Assembly (NCBI RefSeq): GCF_900699765.1
Contig: NZ_CAADHO010000011.1
Span: 124,822-188,821, forward strand
Reading direction: 5' to 3'
Length of the DNA: 64,000 nucleotides
Origin: Desulfoluna butyratoxydans
Lineage (GTDB): Bacteria > Desulfobacterota > Desulfobacteria > Desulfobacterales > Desulfolunaceae
Position 1 is the stretch's first letter, and every line of letters begins with the position of its first letter. The notes under the pieces are model-generated. The model saw only the letters and a program-made list of their open reading frames with translations. It had not been told where the DNA came from and ran no database searches. A program made the translations under genes and the position numbers. Below, one piece after another: positions 38,003 to 46,541 of the stretch.

Positions 38003-39502
38003 TTAAACCGGTTGCAGGGTATCGGCTTCTTTTTTCTCCCGATGCCGTTTCACGGCCTGGTAGGCGGGGGGAACCAGCAGCAGGATGATGAGGAACCAGA
38101 GGGCCATGGCCTGGGGCCGGTTAAAGAAGATGCGGTAGTCTCCGTGGCCCATGATGAGGGCCTGGGCAAAGCCGCTCTCGGCGATGGGGCCGAGGATGAG
38201 GCCCAGGATGAGGGCGCCCAGGGAGAACCCGGTCTTGTGGAGCACCACGGCCACGATACCGCAGGCCAGGGCCACGTAGATATCGAAGATGCTGTTGTTC
38301 ATGGCGTAGGAGCCCAGGACCGAAAAGAGACAGACCACGGGGATGAGAAGCCCGGTGGGGGTCAGGGAGATCCTGGCAAAGTGGGGTGCCATGAGCAGGC
38401 CCATGATCAGGAAGACCACGTTGGCCAGAAAGAGGGAGAGGATAAAGGCGTAGGTCATGACCCCGTACTTGGTGAACAGCTCCGGTCCGGGGATAAGGCC
38501 GTGGACCAGCAACCCGCCCAAAAGGGCTGCGGCAACACTGTTGCCGGGAATACCCAGGGTGAGGGTGGGGATAAGGGAGCCGCCCACGCACCCGTTGTTG
38601 CCTGCCTCGGCAGCGGCGATGCCCTCGGGGTTGCCCTTGCCGAAGAGCTCTTTTTTCTCGGAGCGCTGGCGGGCCACGTTGTACGAGAGAAAGGCGGCGA
38701 TGGTGGCCCCTTCGCCGGGGAGGATCCCCACGATGGTGCCCACCAGGGAGCCGGTGCCGATGTACTTGCCCAGGCCTTTGGGCATGGGCTCTCTCTTAAT
38801 TTTGGTGATGACGCTGGTATCGGCCACGATGCTCCCGGAGCCGGTGAGTTCCAGCATCTGGGAGATGGAGAAGAGGCCGATGAGGGCGGGCATGAAGGCG
38901 ATGCCGTCGAACAGGTCCGGGTTGTTCATGGTGTAGCGCAGCATCCCGGACATGGGATCGGTGCCCACCACGGCCAGGATCAACCCGATGAGACCGGAGA
39001 TCAGCGCCTTGACCAGGCTGCTTTCATCGTCGGCCATGGAGACGATGCCCGCCAGGCCCACCAGGGCCAGCAGGAAATACTCAGGGGGCCCGAAGCTCAA
39101 GGCGAACTTGGCAAGGATGGGCGCCACAAGCAGCAGCACAAAGGCGGAGAAGGTTCCCCCCACAAAGCTTGAGATCACCGACACCTTCAGGGCAAGGCCC
39201 CCTTTGCCCTTCTGGGTCATGGGGTAGCCTTCCATGGCCGTGGCAACAGCCGCCGGGGTACCGGGTGTCCGCAGCAGGATGGCGGGGATGGAACCGCCGT
39301 ACATGGCACCGCAGTAGACCCCGCCCATGAGGAGCAGGCCCGTGAGGGGCTCCAGGGCAAAGGTGACGGGGATGAGAAGGGCCACGGCCATGGTGGCGGT
39401 GAGCCCGGGCATGCCTCCCACCAGCACCCCGGAGACGGTTCCGATGAAGACCGCCAGAAGGGAGTAGGGGTTTGTGAGGGCAATTAACGATTCAACGATC
39501 AT
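38003..39502 (-). CDS. tctA: tripartite tricarboxylate transporter large permease
   Basis: 499 aa, about 12 helices. Family marks are GVLVGGMPGLTATMAVALLIPVTF, YGGSIPAILLRTPGTPAAVATAMEGYPM, GTGSLVGTIVGILPGEGATIAAFLSY and LTLGIPGNSVAAALLGGLLVHGL. TctA moves the substrate (citrate, tartrate or another carboxylate) with an ion gradient. SD AAAGGA lies eight bases before ATG 39502. Gene order tctC-tctB-tctA on the minus strand is the usual one. Confidence 0.93.
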   Translation of the reverse strand: MIVESLIALTNPYSLLAVFIGTVSGVLVGGMPGLTATMAVALLIPVTFALEPLTGLLLMGGVYCGAMYGGSIPAILLRTPGTPAAVATAMEGYPMTQKGKGGLALKVSVISSFVGGTFSAFVLLLVAPILAKFALSFGPPEYFLLALVGLAGIVSMADDESSLVKALISGLIGLILAVVGTDPMSGMLRYTMNNPDLFDGIAFMPALIGLFSISQMLELTGSGSIVADTSVITKIKREPMPKGLGKYIGTGSLVGTIVGILPGEGATIAAFLSYNVARQRSEKKELFGKGNPEGIAAAEAGNNGCVGGSLIPTLTLGIPGNSVAAALLGGLLVHGLIPGPELFTKYGVMTYAFILSLFLANVVFLIMGLLMAPHFARISLTPTGLLIPVVCLFSVLGSYAMNNSIFDIYVALACGIVAVVLHKTGFSLGALILGLILGPIAESGFAQALIMGHGDYRIFFNRPQAMALWFLIILLLVPPAYQAVKRHREKKEADTLQPV

Positions 39503-39520
39503 AAGTGATGTCCTTTGTAG

Positions 39521-39582
39521 GGCCTCCGTGTGATCCGGTCTGTGGTGTGTGTTGCAACCGGATCACACGTGGTGTGGAGGCC
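39521..39582 (-). repeat. long inverted repeat between tctB and tctA
   Basis: GGCCTCCGTGTGATCCGGT pairs with ACCGGATCACACG and GTGTGGAGGCC across a short loop, giving a long interrupted hairpin in the tctB-tctA gap. It lacks a U-tract. It may lower or stabilise expression of tctA relative to tctC. Confidence 0.7.
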
Positions 39583-39590
39583 CGTCGTGC

Positions 39591-40043
39591 TTAAAACCAG
39601 AGTCTCTCGGGCAGGGGTACGGCCAGCAGCTTTTCAAACACCAGAAAGACGAACAGCAGGACCCCTGCGGTGGTCGTTCCGATGGTCAGCGGCTTTTTCG
39701 CCCCCTGGGTCACCATGGCCACGGGTAAGAAGATAAGGGATGCCAGGTAGAAGCCCAAAGGCTCCAGGAGCAAGGTGTAGACCACCAGCTCCGCGAGAAG
39801 GCCCCAGAACCGAATCGGTGCTGCGGTAATGTTCAGCTTCTCACTGATCTCCTGCTCCCGTGACTTGAGCCACATCCCCACTTCCACGGCGCACAGCACC
39901 CCTAAGGAGACAGCAAGGAATCGAACATACATGGCCGTCGACCCCTGTACAGCCTCGGGGTAGGCGGCGGTGCTGCGGTAGAGCAGCAGGGCCAGGAGCA
40001 TGAAGCCCCCGAGAATGAGCAACTCAGCGACACGTTTTGTCAT
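39591..40043 (-). CDS. tctB: tripartite tricarboxylate transporter small permease
   Basis: A 150-aa protein with four hydrophobic helices (about 8-24, 40-56, 78-110, 122-138), the size and layout of TctB. The primary sequence of this subunit is poorly conserved, so the call rests on topology plus its position between tctC and tctA. Its start is 6 bases after the tctC stop. Confidence 0.87.
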   Translation of the reverse strand: MTKRVAELLILGGFMLLALLLYRSTAAYPEAVQGSTAMYVRFLAVSLGVLCAVEVGMWLKSREQEISEKLNITAAPIRFWGLLAELVVYTLLLEPLGFYLASLIFLPVAMVTQGAKKPLTIGTTTAGVLLFVFLVFEKLLAVPLPERLWF

Positions 40044-40049
40044 GTGTTA

Positions 40050-41003
40050 TCACCATGGGTTCTTATCGTAGAAGGTCTGGGTTTCGGCCTGCAGATCGGT
40101 GAGGTAGGAAAGGTAATCCACACCGTTCATGGGCAGCAGGAAGAAGACATCTTTGGTGCACTCGGCGATGAACTCTTCGTCCTTCTGCACCTTGGCCAGG
40201 AGATCGTCGAGCTTGGCCAGGATCTCTTTTTTCACACCGGCCGGAGCAACAAACCCGCGGGTGGCGGTCATGTTGACGGGGAAACCCTGTTCGGCGGCGG
40301 TTTTCACATTGGGAAGGATCTCGGAGCGGTTCTCATCCAGAATGGCGATGATGCGTGCGGTGCCTGCCTTGTGCTGGGCCTGGAGCTGGGAGAGGTTCAT
40401 GACGCTGGCGTCCACGTGGCCGCCCAGGATCATGGCTTTCTGCTCGGTGGAGCCCTTGGTGGGCAGGAGGTTGAAGGTCACGCCGGTCTGGCGCTCCAGC
40501 TTCTTGGCGGCGATGAAGTCATCGGAGCCGATGCCGTTGACCGCGGTGGTGAGGGCACGGGCCTTGGCTTCCTTGATGAAGGCGCCCATGTCCTTGATGG
40601 GGCTGTCCTTGGGAACCGCCACGATGAGCGGGTCCTGCATGACGTTGCCCATGACGTGGAAGCTGTCCAGGGTGTAGCGGGCGCGCTTGGCCACCACGTG
40701 GGCCACCACCTGGGTGGTGAAGATCATGCCGATGGTGTGACCGTCTTTGCGTGCCTTGGCGATCTCTTCAAAGCCTTTCTGGCCGCCGGACCCGGGAACG
40801 TTTTTAATGACGAACTTGGCATCGGGCCAGTACTTCTTGGCCGCCTTGATAAAGAGGCGGGCGCCGGTGTCCGTGGACCCTCCGGCTTTGGACGGCACGA
40901 TGATCTTGATGGGCTTGGAGGGGTACTCCTTCGCAAAGGCGGTGGAAAAAGAGAGTGAAAGAGCCAGGCTCAACGCCAGGACGAGGGTCATCACTTTACG
41001 CAT
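40050..41003 (-). CDS. tctC: tripartite tricarboxylate transporter periplasmic binding protein (Bug family)
   Basis: A 317-aa protein with a signal peptide ending at AFA (about residue 24) and the Bug/TctC features YPSKPIKIIVPSKAGGSTDTGARL, KNVPGSGGQKGFEEIAKA, and GGHVDASVMNLSQL. It captures a carboxylate in the periplasm. SD AGGAG before ATG 41003. A consensus sigma-54 promoter lies about 170 bases upstream at 41176-41192. The ligand is not deducible from sequence. Confidence 0.92.
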   Translation of the reverse strand: MRKVMTLVLALSLALSLSFSTAFAKEYPSKPIKIIVPSKAGGSTDTGARLFIKAAKKYWPDAKFVIKNVPGSGGQKGFEEIAKARKDGHTIGMIFTTQVVAHVVAKRARYTLDSFHVMGNVMQDPLIVAVPKDSPIKDMGAFIKEAKARALTTAVNGIGSDDFIAAKKLERQTGVTFNLLPTKGSTEQKAMILGGHVDASVMNLSQLQAQHKAGTARIIAILDENRSEILPNVKTAAEQGFPVNMTATRGFVAPAGVKKEILAKLDDLLAKVQKDEEFIAECTKDVFFLLPMNGVDYLSYLTDLQAETQTFYDKNPW

Positions 41004-41175
41004 CAGGTTCTCCTAAGGTTGATGTTTCTCTATGGGGCAGATGGGTCTGCACGGCACAAAAAAAGGGTCGAACGGTTCCCGCCGATCCTTCATGGGGTGC
41101 CCTGCAGGGCGTCACCCGCCCGGGTGCCGGAGGCGTCATCCTCAACGCTCCGGGGTTATTCCTGGCATAATAAAT

Positions 41176-41192
41176 AGCAAATGCCGTGCCAA
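41176..41192 (-). promoter_or_regulatory. consensus sigma-54 promoter of tctCBA
   Basis: The minus strand reads TTGGCACGGCATTTGCTA, an exact match to TGGCACG-N4-TTGCW with the required spacing. It faces tctC; a sigma-54 activator gene ends just upstream at 41349. Confidence 0.88.
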
Positions 41193-41267
41193 AGCCGGTA
41201 AGACCGAACCTGCCGTTGAAATGACTCGCTATCTTTTCAAGGTGGGAAAAGGGAAGGGGGAAGGGGA

Positions 41268-41305
41268 TGGGTCAAAATCGACCCACAGGGGATGGAATTG
41301 ACCCA
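41268..41305 (-). promoter_or_regulatory. candidate upstream activator sites for the tct promoter
   Basis: TGGGTC-N6-GACCCA (41268-41285) is a perfect dyad and TGG-N2-TTGACCCA follows at 41293-41305. They lie about 75-115 bases upstream of the -24/-12 element, the usual distance for NtrC-family enhancer sites. The adjacent PgtA-like regulator is the likely binder (inference). Confidence 0.6.
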
Positions 41306-41315
41306 CAGGCAGTGC

Positions 41316-41343
41316 TCCGGGGGCGGGAAACCCCACCCCCGGA
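41316..41343 (-). terminator. hairpin after the PgtA-like regulator gene
   Basis: A 12-base arm TCCGGGGGTGGG pairs with CCCGCCCCCGGA on the minus strand just beyond the regulator stop codon (41349). The U-tract is absent, so termination may be partial. Confidence 0.5.
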
Positions 41344-41348
41344 AAACA

Positions 41349-42713
41349 TCACTTCCGGATGTCGAATTTTTGCATGCGCAGGTAGAGCCGCTTTCGCGGA
41401 ATGTCCAGGTCGTTGGCGGTGCGGGTCATGCTGCCGCCGTTGCGGGCAAGGGCCTCTTCGATGAGCTGTTTCTCATAGCGGTTCACCTGCTCGTCCAGCC
41501 CGGTGCCTGATGGGCCGTCGGGTGCTACCGCATCCGGTGTGGAGGTGTCGAGGCTCCGGGGCTCGGCCAGGTCCAGGGGCAGCCCCAGGACCAGCTGCTG
41601 GGCCACGTTGCGCAGTTCCCGGACGTTGCCGGGCCAGTCGTAGGCTTCGAGGCGCTCCAGCACAGAAGAATCAAGGGAAGGCGGGGCCGTGTGAAACCGA
41701 TCCGCCATCTTCATGAGGAACCACTGAAGAAGCAGCCGAGCATCGCCGGTGCGCTCCCGAAGCGGAGGGATAGGCACCCGGGCCACGTTAAGCCGGTAGA
41801 AGAGGTCTTCGCGGAAGGCCCCTTGGGTCACGGCGTCCCGCAGGTTCACCTTGGTGGCGGCGATGACCCGAAAGTCCACGGAAATCAGTCGATCGCCCCC
41901 CACACGCTCGATGGTCCGCTCCTGCAGGGCCCTGAGCACCTTCACCTGAACGGACAGGGGCATGGACTCGATCTCGTCGAGAAAAAGGGTGCCGCCGTGG
42001 GCCTGCTCGATTTTTCCGATGCGCCGGGTGGAGGCGCTGGTAAAGGCCCCGCGCTCGTGCCCGAAAAGCTCGCTCTCCACCAGGTTGGGGGGAATGGCCC
42101 CGCAGTTTAAGGGGACAAACTTTCCGGCTTTGCGGTTGCCCAGGTCGTGGAGGCAGTGGGCGGCAAGCTCCTTGCCCACGCCGGTCTCTCCAATGAGAAG
42201 GACATCCACGTCGATGAGGGAGAGGGATCCGATGGTGCGCCTGAGCCCCGAGGCCGCCTGGGACTCGCCGATGATGCGCGAGCCGATGTCCGCCTCCGAC
42301 GCCAGGCGTTTTTTCAGGGAACGGTTCTCCAGGCTGAGGCGCCGGGACTCCAGGGCCCGGTTGGCCACATCAATGAGGTACTCCGGGGGGACCGGCTTTT
42401 CGATGAAATCGTAGGCACCGGCCTTTATGGCGGAAAGGGCCATGGGCACGTCGCCGTGGCCCGTCTGGATCACCACGGGAAGGTCCGGGGCCATCTCCCG
42501 GATGGCGGCAAGGAGCTCCAGCCCGTCCATGCCCGGCATTTTCACGTCGGTGATCACCACCCCAAGCCAGTCCGGGTCGATATGGGGAAGGACCTCTGCC
42601 GCCGAGGCAAAGGTCCTGACGGCGTACCCTTCCAGTTCAAAGGTCTGGCTGCTGGCGATGCGGATCTCCTCCTCATCGTCCACCAGGAAAATTTCACCTA
42701 AGGGAACTCTCAT
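41349..42713 (-). CDS. sigma-54 dependent response regulator (PgtA/DctD-like)
   Basis: 454 aa. The receiver domain has VDDE and D56 in ITDVKMPGMDG with K106-P in EKP. The AAA+ domain has GETGVGKE and GTLFLDEIESMP, then a Fis-type HTH (TANDLDIPRKRLYLRM). The sigma-54 contact loop is GAFTSA (222-227) rather than GAFTGA. It should be phosphorylated by the kinase encoded just upstream (genes overlap as ATGA) and activate tctCBA, whose consensus sigma-54 promoter lies downstream of this gene. In Salmonella the PgtA/B/C set controls the phosphoglycerate transporter; here the controlled transporter would be of TTT type. Confidence 0.9.
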   Translation of the reverse strand: MRVPLGEIFLVDDEEEIRIASSQTFELEGYAVRTFASAAEVLPHIDPDWLGVVITDVKMPGMDGLELLAAIREMAPDLPVVIQTGHGDVPMALSAIKAGAYDFIEKPVPPEYLIDVANRALESRRLSLENRSLKKRLASEADIGSRIIGESQAASGLRRTIGSLSLIDVDVLLIGETGVGKELAAHCLHDLGNRKAGKFVPLNCGAIPPNLVESELFGHERGAFTSASTRRIGKIEQAHGGTLFLDEIESMPLSVQVKVLRALQERTIERVGGDRLISVDFRVIAATKVNLRDAVTQGAFREDLFYRLNVARVPIPPLRERTGDARLLLQWFLMKMADRFHTAPPSLDSSVLERLEAYDWPGNVRELRNVAQQLVLGLPLDLAEPRSLDTSTPDAVAPDGPSGTGLDEQVNRYEKQLIEEALARNGGSMTRTANDLDIPRKRLYLRMQKFDIRK

Positions 42714-44710
42714 GATGCGTCTCTCTCTTCTGTTGTGTGTGCCCCAGGGGCCCCGTGGACCCCGGGCAGGGAAAGGGAAAACCGTGTGCCGCCCTCGTGG
42801 GGCGTGTGGGCCTTTAAGGTCCCGTCGAAATCCTTGACGATATTGTAAGAGATGGAAAGGCCCAGCCCAAGTCCCTTGCCCACCTCCTTGGTGGTGTAAA
42901 AAGGATCGAAGATGGAACCCATGGCGTCATCGGGAATGCCCGGCCCGCTGTCTGTCACGCTGATCACCACCTCCCGGCTGTTGCCGTCCACCCCTATCAC
43001 AAGATGCCGACTCTCCTGGGGCACCTCCATCACCGCGTCCACGGCGTTGCTGATCAGGTTGATGAGCACCTGCTCCAGGCGGATCTCTTCGGCGCACACC
43101 CGCACGGAAAGGTCCGGGTCCGGAGAGGTCACGCAGATTCCCCCGGCCTTGATCTTTCCCGCAAAAAGGGAGAGGGCATGATCAATGACCGGAACCACGG
43201 CCACCGGGGCTTTAGCCTCCGAAGGCCAGCGGGCAAAGGTCTTGAGATGGCTGATCATGGAGGCCATGCGCTCCACAAGATCCCCGATGCGGGACAGGTT
43301 CTCGGTGTGGGTCTCCATGCGGCCCCGCTCAAGGAGCAGCCGGGCGTTGTGCAGGTAGTAGCGTATGGCGGACAACGGCTGGTTGAGTTCGTGGGAGATA
43401 CCGGCGGTGAGCTGCCCCAGGGCCGCCATCTTCCCGGCCTGCACCAGCTCGTTCTGGGCCTTGCGCCGCTCCTCGGCCGTCTCCTTGAACACCCGCAGGG
43501 CCTCGGCCATCTCCCCGATCTCGTCGTCCCCGGCCTCGGGCACCCCGTAATCCAGGTTCCCTGCAGCAACGGCGCGCATGCTTCGGCCCAGGGCATCGAG
43601 ACGCTTCACGATGCTGCCCCGCACATAGAACCAGAGCACCACGCCGGTAATGAACAGGCTAAACAGCACCATCACGATGAGCAGCCGCTGAGCCCGGTCC
43701 ATGGTGTTGCGGATGCCTGCGGCGGCCCGGAACACATCGTGGCGGGTATCGGCCACCAGGGTGTCGATGCGCTTCCTGAGGGACAGGACCAGGGCGCGGT
43801 TGTCGGCCAGGATCTCCAGGCCCTCGGCCTCCTTGAGGTGGATGCGTTTTTTGATGGCAAACAGGGCATCCGGCCCTTCGGCCAGGGAAAAAATCTCCGT
43901 AAAGAGCTGCCGCAGGGTCAGCATGCTGGAATCCGCGGGCAACTGAGCCAGGTTCACGCGGATAAAATCCATGGCATCGGCAGACAGAGACGACAGGTTG
44001 TCCACCTGGGCGTCCCCCTGGACGGTGGCGGCCTGGAGCATCAGGCTCACCAGCAGGATGCCGTTGGAACCGATCTTCTCCACGGTGTCCTTGGTGTGGC
44101 GGTTCTCCCGGAGCCTCAGGGCCGAGAATCGGGGGCCTTCCCGCAGGGAGGCGCCGATCATCCGCTCGATCTCGGAGTCCAGGTTGTAGGCAAGGTCCTG
44201 ATTGAGGGGATCCAGCTCCCCCACAAGATCTGCGTAGAGCCACCGAAGCCGCTCGGTCTGGCGCACGAGAAGGGCCTCCTCCTCCAGGCGACCGGAGACA
44301 GCGCCCTGCAGGGCGGCCAGGTTATCGGTGAGATCGGTAAGAAGCCCCTGGATCTCGCCCCGGATCGTGGGGGAGGTGATGCCCAGGGCGTTGATATGAC
44401 GGTTTACTGACGCCACGAGTTCGTCAAGATCGGCCTGGACGGTGTTGCGGGTGGTCTCGTCCGGTGCGGAGAGAAGAAGAGGGGCCATGGCCATGATCTC
44501 TCCGCCCACCCCTTCCAGTTCGGCCACCTGCACCAGCTCCGGGAGGTGCTCGTCGGCAAAGCCGTTGAGGATGGTGGTGGACCGGTTAAACACCAGGAGG
44601 GCCGTAACCGCGGCCATCACCGTAATGGCAGCTGAAATGCCGAAGGCGATGAGAAGCCGGGACCAGATCCCGTAACGCACGGGGAACAACATCACACCCC
44701 TTATTTTCAT
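42710..44710 (-). CDS. sensor histidine kinase (PgtB/DctB-like)
   Basis: 666 aa. Membrane spans at about 20-42 and 343-362 enclose a ~300-residue helical periplasmic region; a HAMP domain follows, then HisKA with H440 in TAGISHELNQPLSAI and HATPase boxes NLISNAVDAV, DSGPGIP and GKGLGLGLSIS. The N-Q-P-L-S after the histidine is typical of DctB-type kinases. The large periplasmic domain probably contacts the PgtC-like binding protein encoded directly upstream (genes overlap as ATGA), as in the three-component Pgt system. SD AGGAG before ATG 44710; the extension to 44794 is shadow of the upstream gene. Confidence 0.88.
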   Translation of the reverse strand: MKIRGVMLFPVRYGIWSRLLIAFGISAAITVMAAVTALLVFNRSTTILNGFADEHLPELVQVAELEGVGGEIMAMAPLLLSAPDETTRNTVQADLDELVASVNRHINALGITSPTIRGEIQGLLTDLTDNLAALQGAVSGRLEEEALLVRQTERLRWLYADLVGELDPLNQDLAYNLDSEIERMIGASLREGPRFSALRLRENRHTKDTVEKIGSNGILLVSLMLQAATVQGDAQVDNLSSLSADAMDFIRVNLAQLPADSSMLTLRQLFTEIFSLAEGPDALFAIKKRIHLKEAEGLEILADNRALVLSLRKRIDTLVADTRHDVFRAAAGIRNTMDRAQRLLIVMVLFSLFITGVVLWFYVRGSIVKRLDALGRSMRAVAAGNLDYGVPEAGDDEIGEMAEALRVFKETAEERRKAQNELVQAGKMAALGQLTAGISHELNQPLSAIRYYLHNARLLLERGRMETHTENLSRIGDLVERMASMISHLKTFARWPSEAKAPVAVVPVIDHALSLFAGKIKAGGICVTSPDPDLSVRVCAEEIRLEQVLINLISNAVDAVMEVPQESRHLVIGVDGNSREVVISVTDSGPGIPDDAMGSIFDPFYTTKEVGKGLGLGLSISYNIVKDFDGTLKAHTPHEGGTRFSLSLPGVHGAPGAHTTEERDAS

Positions 44711-46098
44711 GGCCTGCTCCTGATGAGTTCGGACTCCGCCTTTGTGAGAATGGCCCGGGCGCGGTCCAGGCGCTTGGAGAGAAAGGCGTCCCAACGATCT
44801 GTCTCGGCGCGCTCCATCTCCGTGGGGGCGGTCCCCCGAGCGGCATGGGCAAACTGGGCCGCAAAATCATGGTTTCTGCTCTGGGCGTCGGAGACCGGCA
44901 CCTCGCAGAGCAGGCTCGCCAGCTCCTCTTTCATGGGAAGGCCTTCCTCTGCATCCCATCGACGCTCCAGGGCAAGGTAGCGTTTCCACAGGGAGCGGCG
45001 CTCCGTGAGCCGGTAGGTGATCATCCGGTCAAAGAGCCGGTTCACCAGGTGATAGCGGCACCGGGAAAGGTCTGCGTCGTAGGGCTTGGCCTGGTTGCTT
45101 CGAATAAGGGTCAGCAGCTCCGGGGCCTCGCCGGTGGAGCGGGCGTGGACCTCCCGGGAGACAGGCAAGCGGCAGACCGTGGGCTGCCGAAGGATCTCCT
45201 GGCCTTCGGGGGAGAGGATAAAATCAATGAAAAGATCGGCTTCTTTCGGGTTGCATCCCCCGGTGAGCATGCCGATGCCCGCGGGCACGAGAAACACCGG
45301 GGTGCCGTAGCGAAACCTGAGTTCCCTGCGGGACTGGCCCAGAAAATCGATGCCGAGGCCCACGCCGAAACGCTCGTTGATCAGCCCTTCGGGCACGCTG
45401 AAGCTCCGGGCAGAGACGGTGCGCAGGTTTCCGGCCATGCGCAGCAGCATGGCCCAGCCCTTCTCCCACCCCAGCTCCTGGAGAAGGCTCTCCACAATAA
45501 GATGGGTGGTGCCCGAGCGTGACGGCGTGGACATGGCAAGGTGTCCGTAATACACGGGGGCTGCCAGATCTTCCCAGTGCTTGGGTACGGGGATACCTTC
45601 CCGTCTTAAGTAAGCCGGGTTCCACATCCAGCCCACGCCGGAGAGGGCAAAGCCCATGACATAGCCGTCCGGGTCGTCGATGGGGATGCCGTCAATGGAA
45701 AGGGCAGGGTGACGCCTGCCCCCGGGCACGGGCTGAAGGCGCCCCTCGGCCTTGAGGATGGCAAAAGCGTCAGTGGACGAAGACCAGAACACATCGAACC
45801 GGTGGGGGTTGTCCCGGCGGATGTCCACCAGGGCGGAGGTGGTCTTTTTGTTGCGGGTCATCACCTGGATGTCCGGGTATTTTTGTGAAAAGGCAGCGAT
45901 AAAGGGCGCGTAGAACTCCGGGGGAAAGGAGGTGATGATATCAAGGTAGCGCTTCGGCGCCTCGGCAGCCGAGGCGTCGGCGGCAAAACACAGGATCACG
46001 GCGCAGAGAAGCGCACGCGCCGCGCAAAACCGCCGCATGATGGATGGGTGGGCCACACCGCAACCGGATTCAGGAGATGAACAACCGGAACAAGACAT
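44707..46098 (-). CDS. periplasmic solute-binding regulatory protein (PgtC-like)
   Basis: A type 2 periplasmic binding protein fold: YLDIITSFPPEFYAPFIAAFSQKYPDIQV, RFDVFWSSSTDAFAILKAEGRL, GVGWMWNPAYLRREG, PSRSGTTHLIVESLLQELGWEKGW, EADLFIDFILSPEGQEILRQP. A helical C-terminal extension of about 90 residues is not part of the fold and may dock on the kinase. ATG 46098 (463 aa) has GAAGGGAAG as SD; ATG 46038 would begin directly at the signal peptide MRRFCAARALLCAVILCFAA but has no SD. With the next two genes it forms a sensor-kinase-regulator operon. It would report substrate availability to the kinase. Confidence 0.82.
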   Translation of the reverse strand: MSCSGCSSPESGCGVAHPSIMRRFCAARALLCAVILCFAADASAAEAPKRYLDIITSFPPEFYAPFIAAFSQKYPDIQVMTRNKKTTSALVDIRRDNPHRFDVFWSSSTDAFAILKAEGRLQPVPGGRRHPALSIDGIPIDDPDGYVMGFALSGVGWMWNPAYLRREGIPVPKHWEDLAAPVYYGHLAMSTPSRSGTTHLIVESLLQELGWEKGWAMLLRMAGNLRTVSARSFSVPEGLINERFGVGLGIDFLGQSRRELRFRYGTPVFLVPAGIGMLTGGCNPKEADLFIDFILSPEGQEILRQPTVCRLPVSREVHARSTGEAPELLTLIRSNQAKPYDADLSRCRYHLVNRLFDRMITYRLTERRSLWKRYLALERRWDAEEGLPMKEELASLLCEVPVSDAQSRNHDFAAQFAHAARGTAPTEMERAETDRWDAFLSKRLDRARAILTKAESELIRSRP

Positions 46099-46541
46099 CA
46101 ACGCTTCCCTTCTAACTGAATAATCCATAACACGCGCGCCGAAAAAGCGCGCTGCAAAGAACAGGACAGCCCCAAAGGTACCCGGATAAGGTGCCGTCAC
46201 CCTTGGACATACAAAAAAGCCCCGTCTTCACACCAAACAAAACCGATTCGTAACACGCAGGTCCCGGGAAAACAAGCTTATCCCGCCCCTGACGGCCCTT
46301 CAGGGCACCTGTTTCATGGAACCCTTAACTATTTCCCCCGGTGTTCCGATAAAAAGAACATAACCCTGATATATCAGCAGTGCAGCACCCCCATATTCAA
46401 GGCATCAGAGCGGCAGATGGTGTGGTTTATCCCAACGCTTTGATAACGCAGAAGATGGGTGGGAAATTCGACCAGAAAACGGTGAATTGCCTTTGTATCA
46501 GGGAATACCAGAGCACGATAACCGAAACAACGGAGACATGC
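46099..46541. other. intergenic region between divergent regulator operon and chemoreceptor gene
   Basis: About 440 bases with no supported gene. It contains a CCCTGA/TCAGGG hairpin near 46293-46311 and an A-rich stretch at 46210-46250. Promoters for both sides must lie here, but none was clear enough to call. Confidence 0.4.
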
